A stretch of 53,809 nt of DNA from Amphimedon queenslandica (GCF_000090795.2 NW_003546655.1:24563-78371); one strand, 5' to 3'. Positions 21,428 to 31,627 are shown, counted from the stretch's first letter. The notes: generated by a model not told the origin, from the letters alone. Translations and numbers: made by a program.

Positions 21428-22312
21428 ATGGCTGGCAAACCCCTTGTACTTGTCACTGGTGCCTCTGGTAATATTGGAGCTGCTACAGTTAGTGTCCTGG
21501 CTGAAAAGTATGCTGATAAAGTAGAGATAAGAGCTGGTGCACGCAATCCAGACAAAATCCCAGCAAGGCCTAATGTCACCGTTGTTAAAGCAGTATTGGG
21601 TGACAAGGATCAGCTCAAAGAGCCTCTCAAAGGTGTCGACGTTCTTTATATCGTCACTCCAGGGGCTGAAGACAGAGCCTCATTGACCATTAGGACAGCA
21701 GAAGCCGCTAAGGAAGCTGGGGTGAAGTTCATTCTGGTTGTCAGTGTCCCAACTGTGATTCTCCCTGACACCATATTTGGCAAACAGTTAAGTGAAATTG
21801 AAGACAAGGTCTCGAAACTTGGAATTCCCTACTCTTTCCTGCGTCTACCCATGTTTGTGGAAAACATCTGGGGAAGCAAAGACACCATTGTCAGTCAATC
21901 AGCTTTTTATGCTCCCCAATCTCCCGATAAACCAGCAATTTACATCGCTGTTGAAGATGCTGCTAAAGCTGGTGCAGCAATCCTAGCCAATTACTCTAAA
22001 CACAATGGAAAGGGATACACCATACAGAGCGACCGTTACGCTAATGCAGAGCTAGCAGCTGCCTTCACTGAAGCATTGGGAAAAGAAGTCAAATTTGTTC
22101 AAGTTCCGCCTGAGGCAGCAAAGCAAGCAATGGTGGGGAAGGGCTGGCCTGAATGGCAAGTTGATGGAATACTTGAGCTACTGAAACTGATAGAAGAAGG
22201 TGCTCCAGTCCTCACTGCAGGAGATGATGGCCAGGCCCTTAAATCTCTGACCGGAGAAGAGCCAACCTCAATGAAGGCATGGGTCACCAAGAATGCTCCC
22301 GGCTTCAAATAA
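21428..22312 (+). CDS. NmrA-like NAD(P)-binding oxidoreductase, copy 1 (294 aa, intronless)
   Basis: A single uninterrupted 885-bp frame. The N-terminal Rossmann motif is LVTGASGNIGAATV (GxxGxxG, residues about 9-22), with AGARNPDKIP after the second strand, then VLYIVTPGAEDR and FILVVSVPTV. The C-terminal half is substrate-binding (YIAVEDAAKAGAAIL, EALGKEVKFVQVPPEAAKQ). This is the atypical-SDR NmrA/HSCARG or QOR2/azoreductase-like type. These bind NAD(P)(H) and act as redox enzymes or sensors; the substrate cannot be told from sequence. Lack of introns and higher GC than its intron-rich neighbours suggests a bacterial acquisition or a retrocopy. Confidence 0.88.
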   Translation: MAGKPLVLVTGASGNIGAATVSVLAEKYADKVEIRAGARNPDKIPARPNVTVVKAVLGDKDQLKEPLKGVDVLYIVTPGAEDRASLTIRTAEAAKEAGVKFILVVSVPTVILPDTIFGKQLSEIEDKVSKLGIPYSFLRLPMFVENIWGSKDTIVSQSAFYAPQSPDKPAIYIAVEDAAKAGAAILANYSKHNGKGYTIQSDRYANAELAAAFTEALGKEVKFVQVPPEAAKQAMVGKGWPEWQVDGILELLKLIEEGAPVLTAGDDGQALKSLTGEEPTSMKAWVTKNAPGFK

Positions 22313-22773
22313 AGAACTTGACTAGACAACTATTACTAACTACAAAACTATATAGATTTTTATTAGCTTTAGATTATTATAATTATTATTATAACATAAA
22401 TAATTATGATAATAATAATTATGATTATGATTATTAATATAGTTTCATTTACAACCAAAATGTTATCCCATACCAGTAGTACTACATATACATGCATACG
22501 TACATGTGTATGTCTTCATGTGTTAACATGTAAACATAATTTAATAACGCCCCCACTATAGTAGTGTAGTGTAGTGTAGTATAAAAGTATAGCATTCTGT
22601 TTTGGCTAATACCTCAATCATCCAATAGTACTGAGATTTGAAAGCTCTACTTTCTCAGGCTATATATATGCATGAAATAGTCTACACTGTAGATCTATAT
22701 GCCTGTCGTAAACTAATGTTTATTATACAGATTATTGTCATGCTTTGATGCATTGAGTACTCAAGTCCTAGAA

Positions 22774-23010
22774 CTAAAACAAACATTCTTGATGCCATAA
22801 GTGCTTGCTCTCCTTATCTGTGGGAAATGACAACATAGCTGCTAGGTCGATGAATATTGTGATGAACTGGGGCATAGAGTGGCAATACATCTTGACAAAG
22901 CATTTGCTCCTATTGTAACAGAGAATTAGATATGAGAGGTCATTTAATGTGCCATTCAGTCCTTTCTTTTCTTTAGGAGGTTTCTGACTCTCCGACATTT
23001 GACAAAATTC
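22774..23010 (-). pseudogene. HYLS1 exons 5-6 fragment, copy A
   Basis: On the minus strand there are decayed equivalents of HYLS1 exon 6 (gtcgatgaatattgtgatgaactggggcat in plus sense, about 22838-22900) and exon 5 (SQKPPKEKKGLNGTL against SQKPPGEKKRNSLRW). Frame and splice sites are damaged and the upstream exons are absent. Confidence 0.75.
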
Positions 23011-23076
23011 ATTGTATTTCATACACTATGTCAGGCCTAGTAATTAGATAATAATTATTATCCCATTATTTTTTAG

Positions 23077-23222
23077 TGTACAGGTTATTAAATCAAATTG
23101 ATAAAGCTCTCTCTGATTTAAACACTGCCATACAGCTCAGTGGAGCACATGCAAGCGTACACACAATGAGGCCTTATTCGTGTATTACATAGCAATGAGG
23201 ATGAGCATTGCAAGACTTTATC
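23077..23222 (+). pseudogene. TTC36 exon 3 fragment, copy A
   Basis: Near-identical to TTC36 exon 3 at start (aggttattaaatcaaattgataaagctctc) and end (aatgaggatgagcattgcaagactt). It lacks about 24 nt in the middle where GLGKAAEQ is encoded, and has an in-frame stop (acacaatgagg). Confidence 0.8.
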
Positions 23223-23254
23223 AAATAATCCTTCTATACTGCACAAGACTTCAT

Positions 23255-23470
23255 TAGATCTAGAGTGCTTTGATATTGGGGCATATAGTGGTGGTACATT
23301 TTGACAAAGCATTTGCTCCTTATGTAATATTAATTGTAACAGAGAGAATTGGATAAACAAGAGTAGAGATGAGTTAAGTGTTTTTGCTCACTTTAATGTG
23401 CCATGCCGGTCAGTTAACTCCTTTTCTTTTCTCGGGGAAGTTTCTGACTATCCCACATTTGACAAAACTA
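23255..23470 (-). pseudogene. HYLS1 exons 5-6 fragment, copy B
   Basis: Minus-strand text reads EQMLCQNVPPLYAPIS, matching HYLS1 exon 6 EQMLSQDVQPLYAPVH. A decayed exon 5 follows at 23395-23470. It joins the TTC36 exon 3 copy A side directly, with no NmrA-like gene between. Confidence 0.75.
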
Positions 23471-23539
23471 ATGTCTTTCAGCATCAACAGGCCTATAGTA
23501 TTAGATAATCATCTCATTAATTACTCTTGTCTTATAGGT

Positions 23540-24006
23540 GTATAGGTTATTAAACCAAGTTGATAAAGCTCTCTCTGAATAAACACTGCCATACAGCTCA
23601 GTGGTGAGCAGCTGAACAAAAGTATACACATAATGAGTCCATGTGTTACACAGCAATGAGGAAGATGCATTATAAGACTTTCAAGTAGGGATCAGTAATG
23701 ATGATCCTTCAATACTGAGTAACACTTCATTGCTATCATACTCTGAGAGTTGGCCTACATTAGAAATGACAGCTTTTTAATATTGGCAATTTCACTCACA
23801 ATCATCAATCATCAAAATAAAGGTCTGCCAAATTGAAGTGTTGTATACCGTCCTTCTAGTTGTAATTAATGATACTACATATTATTTAAATTTTATTCTC
23901 TCTTCTCTAGAGAGGTGCAGCTCTTGGTAATCAGTTTGCGTAGTGAAGATGAATCCTTATTCTAATCAAATGCTATTAGTAAATTTAAATGGGCCAAGTA
24001 CATAAA
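23540..24006 (+). pseudogene. TTC36 exons 3 and 4 fragment, copy B
   Basis: The exon 3 copy at 23540-23688 has deletions (tctctctgaataaacac; ggtgagcagctgaac). The exon 4 copy at about 23911-24006 retains gaggtgcagctcttggtaatcagtttgcg and the terminal gggccaagtacataa. Both are frame-damaged, with no promoter or exons 1-2. Confidence 0.8.
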
Positions 24007-25011
24007 CCTGTAACATATTTCATCTTCTACTAATGCATCATGATCTAAAATAATACCATACATATACAATAATACATGTACTTTATATCTCCCGCATATC
24101 ATATAAGCTTACCATATGGCCCTCCCAAACCTGTATGCCTTACACATATCCTTACATTAGACTGGCTGGTTAGATGGCTAGTGTAATCTATGTAAACCAC
24201 AAAAATTGTAACTAGACTCATACATGCAGTATGTTGGATAACTTGGATCTAACATTAATGACAGTAGTTAGATCTACAGCGCTAGCTAGAGTTATTAAAT
24301 TTAACAAACTTGCCTGAACTTCAATCAAGCTAACACTAATGATGCATATCCATCAACACACTCCTCTCTACAACTACAGTCACTTGGCTATGTGTAGTTA
24401 TTGTTTATCATGGGCTCCGTTATTTTTTCTTGGCATATATATGAGCTAGAACAGCACTTTTGCAATTCAAATTTTGCATTCTTATACATGCTCTCTTGCT
24501 CTCATAAATTAACAATTTTATGTTCAACTTCATCATAATCCTCTCTTCCATTAGTGAACTCCTTTATACCTCAACTAATCACTATCCCTGTTCAAAACAT
24601 TAAAGACAGAAGCTTTCTTTGTGCCACTAAGAAGAGCATATATTGCCGATGCTGCATGTGCAAGCAAGCAAGGAACAGCTGTTTACATAAATTTGAAGAT
24701 AGTCAAAAAGTAAATTGTAGGCGAGGATTGTAGGCCTAAACAACATTCCTTAACTGATTGTTTCAACAACTTTTAAATGCATAGCTGACTGTGACCATAC
24801 GTGTACAATATCTAGATCTACCTCGAGATCTACAGTACTAGCATATATAGTATCTATTCTATGGCACGATTCTATCTATGCTACGTGTATAAACATTATT
24901 AATTAGATCAGTTATTAATTTGGGCTGAAGGGCAGGGCAAAATATCAAAAACTGACAAAAAGATCAAGAAGACGTAGACTGACTAGACTCACGTAGACTT
25001 CTTCACTTATA

Positions 25012-25896
25012 ATGGCTGGCAAACCCGTTGTACTAGTCGCTGGTGCCTCTGGTAATATTGGAGCTGCTACAGTTAGTGTCCTGGCTGAAAAGTATGCTGA
25101 TAAAGTAGAGATAAGAGCTGGTGCACGCAATCCAGACAAAATCCCAGCAAGGCCTAATGTCACCGTTGTTAAAGCAGTAATGGGTGACAAGGATCAGCTC
25201 AAAGAACCTCTCAAAGGTGTAGATGTTCTTTATATTGTCACTCCAGGGGCTGAAGACAGAGCCCCATTGACCATTAGGACAGCAGAAGCCGCTAAGGAAG
25301 CTGGGGTGAAGTTCATTCTGGTTGTCAGTGCCCCAACTGTGATTCTCCCTGATACTGTATTTGGCAAACAGTTAAGTGAAATTGAAGACAAGGTCTCAAA
25401 GCTTGGAATTCCCTACTCTTTCCTACGTCTACCTATATTCATCGACAACATCTGGGGAAGCAAAGACACGATTGTGAGTCAATCAGCTTTTTATGCTCCC
25501 CAATCTCCCGATAAACCAGCAATTTACATTGCTGTTGAAGATGCTGCTAAGGCTGGTGCAGCAATCCTAACCGATTACTCCAAACACAATGGAAAGGGAT
25601 ATACCATACAGAGCGACCGTTACACTAATGCAGAGTTTGCAGCTGCCTTTACTGAAGCATTGGGAAAAGAAGTCAAGTTTATTCAAGTTCCACCTGAGGC
25701 AGCAAAACAAGCAATGGTGGGCAAGGGCTGGCCTGAATGGCAAGTTGATGGATTTTTTGAGCTACTGAAAGTGATTGAAGAAGGTGCTCCAGTCCTCACA
25801 GCAGGAGATGATGGCCAGGCCCTTAAATCTCTGACAGGAGAAGAGCCAACCTCAATGAAGGCATGGGTCACCAAGAATGCTCCTGGCTTCAAATAA
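25012..25896 (+). CDS. NmrA-like NAD(P)-binding oxidoreductase, copy 2 (294 aa, intronless)
   Basis: Same length as copy 1 and about 94% identical at protein level by my count. The nucleotide-binding motif is VAGASGNIG rather than VTGASGNIG. Other differences include PIFIDNIWG for PMFVENIWG and DGFFELLKVIEE for DGILELLKLIEE. It lies next to decayed TTC36 and HYLS1 pieces, showing it arose by segmental duplication. The frame is intact, so it is probably functional. Confidence 0.87.
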   Translation: MAGKPVVLVAGASGNIGAATVSVLAEKYADKVEIRAGARNPDKIPARPNVTVVKAVMGDKDQLKEPLKGVDVLYIVTPGAEDRAPLTIRTAEAAKEAGVKFILVVSAPTVILPDTVFGKQLSEIEDKVSKLGIPYSFLRLPIFIDNIWGSKDTIVSQSAFYAPQSPDKPAIYIAVEDAAKAGAAILTDYSKHNGKGYTIQSDRYTNAEFAAAFTEALGKEVKFIQVPPEAAKQAMVGKGWPEWQVDGFFELLKVIEEGAPVLTAGDDGQALKSLTGEEPTSMKAWVTKNAPGFK

Positions 25897-26451
25897 ATAA
25901 CTAGACTAGACAATTTTTATTAGCTAGAAAGTTATGAGTTTTATTAGCTTGTTGCTTTAGATTATTTCATTTACAACCAAAATTTTATTTAAGATATACA
26001 ATATAGAGCACTGTACACAGCACACACCAGAAATCTAACAGTGAATATACAATCACTGATTTACTAGGTGTACATAGTATATACACTTGTCTTCATGTGC
26101 CGTGGTTGTTACAATCAAACTCCATTGACTGTATGTATGACAGTGACTACCACAACACCCAACACATGCAACAGTTTAAAATTTCAGGTATTTCTCTCAA
26201 TAAAATTCTGTTGGGTTTTAAGTATTGAAACTTGAAAGTTCTAATTTCTTGTAAAAACTTTAGGCTATATTATGCATAAACACTGTATATGCAATATTGT
26301 ACATTAATGTTTTAATATGTAATTGTCATGCTTTGATGTATAGAATACTCCTACAGGCTACAACTATGATCAAACAATCAAAATATCAATGTTAATAGCC
26401 CATGGCTATAATCTGATCATCATAATAGACAGTAACAGTGTGCTTTAGTTA

Positions 26452-26715
26452 GCTAACTGATGCCGTATCTCCCAGCATAGGTGCTTGTCTCTTCTTATCA
26501 GTGGGAACAACATAGCTACTAGGTCGATGAATACTGTGATGAACTGGAGCATAGAGTGGCGGTACATCTTGAGAAAGCATTCAGTCCTAGTGTAACAGAG
26601 AGAATTAGATAAGAGAGGAGTTATGTGTTTCTTGTTCACTTTAATGTGCCATCTTAGTGAGTTCCTTTTCTTTCCTTCAGGAGGTATGCTCTCCCCCATT
26701 TGACCAAACCTCAGG
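26452..26715 (-). pseudogene. HYLS1 exons 5-6 fragment, copy C
   Basis: This is the best preserved copy. On the minus strand, exon 5 gives PPEGKKRNSLRWHIK and exon 6 ends WEIRHQLAN exactly as in intact HYLS1. Exon 6 carries frameshifts near 26490-26580 (decoded MYRHSMLQFITVFIDL in the wrong frame), and exons 1-4 are absent. Confidence 0.8.
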
Positions 26716-26789
26716 CTGACAAAACTTATTGTGTTTCAGCATCAATACACTATGTCAGGCCTAGTATATTAGATAATTATTATCCCATT

Positions 26790-26965
26790 ATCTTGTAGGT
26801 GCATAAGTTATTAAATCAAGTTTATAAAGCTCTCTCTGATTTAAGCCCTGTCATGCAGCTCAGTGGTGGTCTTGGCAAAGCAGCTGAACAAGCATACACA
26901 CAACGAGGCCTTATGTGTTACACATGCAGCAACGAGGATGAAGCATTACGAGACTTACTAGTAAA
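26790..26965 (+). pseudogene. TTC36 exon 3 fragment, copy C
   Basis: It encodes ALSDLSPVMQLSGGLGKAAE and AYTQRGL, then an insertion (MCYTCSNEDEALRD) and loss of the splice donor. Exon 4 and the first exons are missing, so it cannot make TTC36. The frame stays open to a TAG at 27003-27005. Confidence 0.8.
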
Positions 26966-27419
26966 ATCAAATTTCTATAGACTAGCTAGTGCACAACACT
27001 ATTAGAGCCTATGGTGCCCTTATTTACACACTTGGCTGATATTCAGTTTTAAATTGATAATAATTATTAATTTTTAATTTCAAAATTCATTAGATCATCA
27101 AAGCTATAAAAGTCTGCCAAATGAATGTGTGATTTATTTCTCATCTATGTATGCACAGAGTTTAGACCCTTCCCACCTACAGTAGCTATAGTCTGGCTGC
27201 CTACAGTAGCTATAGTCTGGCTGCTGTGTGTATACAGAGTCAACAAAAGTCTGGCTGCCACATGTATACAGAGTCAACATTATGTAGATCTACTCTTGAT
27301 GCTACGTGTATAAGCTAGATAAAATGGTCTAAGAATTGCTATAAAACCAAGCAAGAGTGAATCAATGCATTTAAGGCTGAAGGCAGGGCTATTCTTAGTA
27401 CACTACTTAGTACACTATA

Positions 27420-28301
27420 ATGGCTGGCAAACCCGTTGTACTAGTCACTGGTGCCTCTGGTAATATTGGAGCTGCTACAGTTAGTGTCCTGGCTGAAAAG
27501 TATGCTGATAAAGTAGAGATAAGAGCTGGTGCACGCAGTCCAGACAAAATCCCAGCAAGGCCTAATGTCACCGTTGTTAAAGCAGTAATGGGTGACAAGG
27601 ATCAGCTCAAAGAGCCTCTCAAAGGTGTAGATGTTCTTTATATTGTCACTCCAGGGGCTGAAGACAGAGCCCCATTGACTATTAGGACAGCAGAAGCGGC
27701 TAAGGAAGCTGGGGTGAAGTTCATTCTGGTTGTCAGTGCTCCAAATGTCAATCTCCCTGACACCATATTTGGCAAACAGATGATTGAAATTGAAGACAAG
27801 GTCTCAAAGCTTGGAATTCCCTACTCTTTCCTACGTCTACCCTTGTTTGTGGAAAACATCTGGGGAAGCAAAGACACCATTGTGAGTCAATCAGCTTTTT
27901 TTGCTCCCCAATCTCCCGATAAACCAGCAATTTACATTGCTGTTGAAGATGCTGCTAAAGCTGGTGCAGCAATCCTAGCCGATTACTCCAAACACAATGG
28001 AAAGAGATACACCATACAGAGCGACCGTTACACTAATGCAGAGTTAGCAGCTGCCTTTACTGAAGCATTGGGAAAAGAAGTCAAGTTTATTCAAGTTCCG
28101 CCTGAGGCAGCAAAACAAGGAATGGTAGGCAAGGGCTGGCCTGAATGGCAAGTTGATGGAATACTTGAGGTTATAAAACTGACAGAAGAAGGTACTTCAT
28201 TCTTCTCCATAGGAGATGCTGGAGTCCTTAAATCTTTGACCGGAGAAGAGCCAACTTCCATGAAGGCATGGGTCACCAAGAATGCTCCCAGTTTCAAATG
28301 A
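27420..28301 (+). CDS. NmrA-like NAD(P)-binding oxidoreductase, copy 3 (293 aa, intronless)
   Basis: An intact frame with VTGASGNIG. It is the most divergent copy: SAPNVNLPDTIFGKQMIEIED in the middle and a changed C-terminal stretch (EVIKLTEEGTSFFSIGDAG, one residue shorter). The C-terminal helices line the substrate pocket in NmrA-type proteins, so the change may mean altered specificity, which is inference. It is followed tail-to-tail by intact HYLS1. Confidence 0.87.
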   Translation: MAGKPVVLVTGASGNIGAATVSVLAEKYADKVEIRAGARSPDKIPARPNVTVVKAVMGDKDQLKEPLKGVDVLYIVTPGAEDRAPLTIRTAEAAKEAGVKFILVVSAPNVNLPDTIFGKQMIEIEDKVSKLGIPYSFLRLPLFVENIWGSKDTIVSQSAFFAPQSPDKPAIYIAVEDAAKAGAAILADYSKHNGKRYTIQSDRYTNAELAAAFTEALGKEVKFIQVPPEAAKQGMVGKGWPEWQVDGILEVIKLTEEGTSFFSIGDAGVLKSLTGEEPTSMKAWVTKNAPSFK

Positions 28302-28684
28302 CCTTGACAGTTAACTCTAGCTAACTTTAAAACTATAGTTTTCATTTATAATAGTCAGTACAATTTTAGCTTCATTTATCTAGAAGAAAAATTTTATCCT
28401 AGTTATTTTTCTGAATCACTGAATACTAGATACACATTTTGCATAAAATACATTGTGATTGTGGTGGTTTAGCATTGACTTTTAAACATTTAACAACTCC
28501 AATGACACAGTATATGCAATATTGTGCATTAATGTTTACCATTATATGTAAAGATCAGATTGTCAAGCTTTGATGCATACAACTAAAATCATACATTCAA
28601 AATGTTAGTGCAACAATATAGCCCCATACATGATGATAGTCATCTGATTAATCACATATACAGACAGTAAGTGACAGTGTTGCT
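28302..28684. other. Tail-to-tail spacer between NmrA-like copy 3 and HYLS1
   Basis: No gene. It shares phrases with DNA after copies 1 and 2 (ttgtcatgctttgatgcat against ttgtcaagctttgatgcat), so it belongs to the duplicated unit. Confidence 0.5.
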
Positions 28685-29353
28685 TTAGTTAGCTAACTGA
28701 TGCCGTATCTCCCAGCGTAGTGCTTGTCTCTTCTTATCAGTAGGAACAACATAGCTGCTAGGTCGATGAATACTGTGATGAACTGGAGCATAGAGTGGTT
28801 GAACATCTTGAGAAAGCATTTGCTCCTATTGTAATGTAACAGAGAACATAAGAGATATGTAGAGATGAGTTAAGTGCTTCTCACTTTAATGTGCCATCTC
28901 AGTGAGTTCCTTTTCTTTTCTCCAGGAGGTTTTTGACTTTCCCACATTTGACGAAACTCATGATACCTTATATAGAAAAGGAACAAGAACAAGAGCAATA
29001 ATAATGTACACTAGTCAAGAGAACAATATATTGGGGGAATTAATTTTGTAGCACTTAGTTCAATGAAGAAATGTTAATTAAAAATCTGATTATATTTTGT
29101 TTCCTCTTATAATCAGATTTACACATGGTTGCAAAATCACTAACAAAACTGCCATTTTAATTTTTGAAAAAGTTTATCCCAGCATACAAAAACATATTTT
29201 AAAACATGCATGCTGTTTAAATGCATATACCTTTGAACAGGATCATTCTTTCTTATCCCTCTAGTATGTGGATGAGTAAATGCTGGCCGAATAACTAGAA
29301 AATAAACATGATAACTGGTATGTGTGTGTGTGTGTGTGTGAGTGTGTGTGTGT

Positions 29354-29392
<39 letters not shown>

Positions 29393-30995
29393 AGACTCAC
29401 ATGACTTGAGTTGACGTTGAGGAGGGATGGAAAGGGCAGGACCTTCTTCTCTTAAAGAGCTATTGACTGTTGAATCTAATGCACCTGATGATGCAGGTCT
29501 CCTTATAAGGAGAGAGGTACAGAGGAGGGTGAGACACAATATTAAATTAAGTCATTGCACAGGGTTTCCCACAAAGCATGTTAAGTAAGCAAAAAAGCAT
29601 GATTCATGAGCTGACAAGCCTTATAATGGCATATGGAGCAACTTTAAATTTATTTCAAAAATCCAATTTTGATCAAAATCAGCTCAAACTTGCTACACAA
29701 CATAAGAACATGTATATGTATCAAATAAAATTATAAAAATAAAGAATTCTCTCCTAGCCATTTTTGGCAAAATTCAGCCAAAATCCCTGTACTATAGTAC
29801 AGGGACTTTAGCCAAATTTTTGAGTAACTTTAATAATTCATAAAAAAATTCAAACTTGATCGGAATCAGCTCAAACTTGCTACAAAACATAAGAACATGT
29901 ATATGCGTCAAATAAAATTATAAAAATAAAGAACTCTCTCATAGTCATTTTCGGCGAAATTCAGCCAAAATCCCTGTACTATAGTACAGGGACTTTGGCC
30001 AAATTTTTGAGTTAACTTTTAAAATTCATAAAAAATTCAAACTTGATCGGAATCAGCTCAAACTTGCTACAAAACATAAGAACATGTATATGTGTCAAAT
30101 AAAATTATAAAAATAAAGAACTCTCTCATAGTCATTTTTGGCAAAATTCAGCCAAAATCCCTGTACTATAGTACAGGGACTTTGGCCAAATTTTTGAGTA
30201 GCTTTAAAAATTCATAAAAAATTCAAACTTGATCGGAATCAGCTCAAACTTGCTACAAAACATAAGAACATGTATATGTATCAAATAAAATTATAAAAAT
30301 AAAGAATTGTCACCTATTTATTTTTGGCAAAATTTGGTCAAAGTCCCTGTACATAGTACAGAGACTTTGGCCTAATTTTCTGAGTGACTTCAAATTTTTA
30401 AAAATCCAATGCTGAACAAAATTAGCTAAAACTTTCCATACAGTACATACATGGATGCATTAGAAATAAAATTTATAGCACTATTAAAACCCACTGACAA
30501 GAATCTACATGAGCACTATGCAAAATTTAATGGGAAACCCTGAACTATACTATAAAAACAAAGCATAATTGATTAATACGTCAATTATTCTACAATAATA
30601 CATACACAAGTACCTCAAAACTTTACGAGTAACTGGACGACCTTCCACATAGTTAACCGATACTTCTACAAACTTTCCTGTGGGCGTGGTTACTCTGGTG
30701 GGTGTGGTTACTGAGCTAGTTGTCAACGGTTTGACTGGAGTAGGAGTTGGTGATGAAATAAAAGAGTATTCATGGTCCTGTAAACTTGTATCTTTTTCAT
30801 TATCTTGTCTCTCTTTTTCTTTGTCATTGAGAAGTTTTAAAAAATCTAAATATTACATATATATAATTATGAAAGACAATTCAGTGCTTGCCACTGACCT
30901 ATAGTGTAGGACTCCAGTTCTTTACGACTGATGTTCCTGACACCCATAGACTCTAACTGCTCCTGAACAAACTTCTGAGCTTCAGCGAAATCCAT
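28685..30995 (-). CDS. HYLS1: Centriolar/ciliogenesis protein HYLS1 (238 aa)
   Basis: Six minus-strand exons: 30899-30995, 30614-30845, 29401-29501, 29231-29294, 28885-28966, 28685-28825, totalling 239 codons with stop (human 299 aa). The N-terminus MDFAEAQKFVQEQLESMGVR resembles the family's opening helix. SFIRPAFTHPHTRGIRKNDPVQR and FRQMWESQKPPGEKKRNSL form the conserved HYLS1 box. The end SSYVVPTDKKRQALRWEIR matches the human tail (YLVPTEKKRSALRW). HYLS1 is a centriole component needed for cilium formation in other animals. Intron 2 contains the repeat element at 29560-30542, and intron 3 is a (TG)n microsatellite. It lies tandem to the KASH-type gene on the same strand. Confidence 0.9.
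29321..29390. repeat. (TG)n microsatellite in HYLS1 intron 3
   Basis: A nearly pure TG/GT run with three interruptions (tgag, tgag, tgaa). It nearly fills this short intron and ends 10 bp from the splice donor. Confidence 0.9.
29560..30542. mobile_element. Inverted-repeat element with four tandem ~187-bp palindromic units
   Basis: The termini CAGGGTTTCCCA (29560) and TGGGAAACCCTG (ending 30542) are a perfect 12-bp inverted pair. Inside, a palindrome (ccctgtactatagtacaggg) recurs starting at 29785, 29972 and 30159, with a decayed form at 30345, so the unit period is 187, 187 and 186 bp. Each unit also has caaacttgctac(a)aaacataagaacatg. It has no coding capacity and is likely a non-autonomous DNA transposon. 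No target duplication is evident. Confidence 0.85.
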
Positions 30996-31297
30996 GAGTT
31001 CATTGAGTAGACAAACTAGACTCAACTAGTAGTTGTGTTGTAAATACTTGTAATGTTCCCGCCCTATTTTGCCATAAATGGGTGTGGTCAAACGACCATG
31101 CGGATACACGTGGCTTAAATAACTTGAGTCATTCATGATTAAATGGGCAGAAAAATTTAAGCAAGTGCAGAAAGTCATAATAATAATAAGAAACTAGTCA
31201 TTTGAATAGTGGATAAATGAAAGTGTAAAAAAATAACAAAGTGATGAATAATAATATTATTGAAGACACACCTAAACCTGTATAAAACTATGGGGAG
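30996..31297. promoter_or_regulatory. HYLS1 promoter and KASH-type gene 3' region
   Basis: Upstream of HYLS1 (minus strand) are an E2F-like TTCCCGCC at 31056-31063, a GGTGTGGTC box at 31081-31089 and a CACGTG at 31107-31112. The rest is AT-rich and probably holds the 3' UTR of the preceding gene. Confidence 0.4.
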
Positions 31298-31627
31298 TTA
31301 CAAGGGTGGCCAATCCTCATCATCTCCTGGCTCTTGAATATGTCCCAAATGATTGAAGAAATGATATAGTGTGGTTTCACTTAAAGCATAAATAAGTACT
31401 ACTGCCACAACGATGAGACAAGCCAAGATCATGAAGATTATGACAAAGCATGTGCATGTACACAACCATCGCTTGGAAGGTCCTTCCTGTCTATTGTTCT
31501 TATTCCTTTTAAGCCGAGCAATCTCATCATCCTTCATTTCTATCTTTTGCTCAAGTTCAAGAACCTCCTCTTCTTTGACCTTTAATTCATTCATGGCATT
31601 GACAGCCTTTTCTTCCCATTCATCTGC
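31298..31627 (-). other. Terminal exon: coiled coil, transmembrane helix and KASH-like tail
   Basis: It encodes 109 residues: a heptad helix (VKEEEVLELEQKIEMKDDEI), a basic stretch (RLKRNKNNRQEGPSKRW), a ~23-residue hydrophobic span (FVIIFMILACLIVVAVVLIY) and a 27-residue tail ending EDWPPL before the stop. A basic-flanked single anchor followed by about 30 luminal residues ending in PP-X is the KASH layout (canonical PPPX). The tail keeps two prolines then Leu. Confidence 0.75.

Larger units (their letters stand above)
22313..25011. other. Spacer made of decayed TTC36 and HYLS1 3'-end copies
   Basis: It holds two HYLS1-derived and two TTC36-derived fragments in alternating opposite orientation, listed separately. 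22556-22582 contains gtagt microsatellite units. 24000-25011 includes DNA resembling the TTC36-to-NmrA intergenic region (accatatggccctccc, ctagactcatacatgcagtatgttgg). No intact gene. Confidence 0.6.
25897..27419. other. Spacer with further HYLS1 and TTC36 fragments
   Basis: No intact gene. HYLS1-derived (26452-26715) and TTC36-derived (26790-26965) pieces are listed separately. A short duplication (ctacagtagctatagtctggctgc twice) lies at 27178-27223. Upstream DNA before 27420 is AT-rich. Confidence 0.6.

Noticed and set aside
21421..21606. Antisense frame over the start of each NmrA-like gene (also 24945-25190 and 27407-27598)
   Set aside because: It is the complement of a codon-biased coding strand and is conserved only because the sense gene is.
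29140..29539. Histidine/threonine-repeat proteins on the minus strand
   Set aside because: They are translations of the (TG)n microsatellite in HYLS1 intron 3. The true exon there is only 29401-29501.
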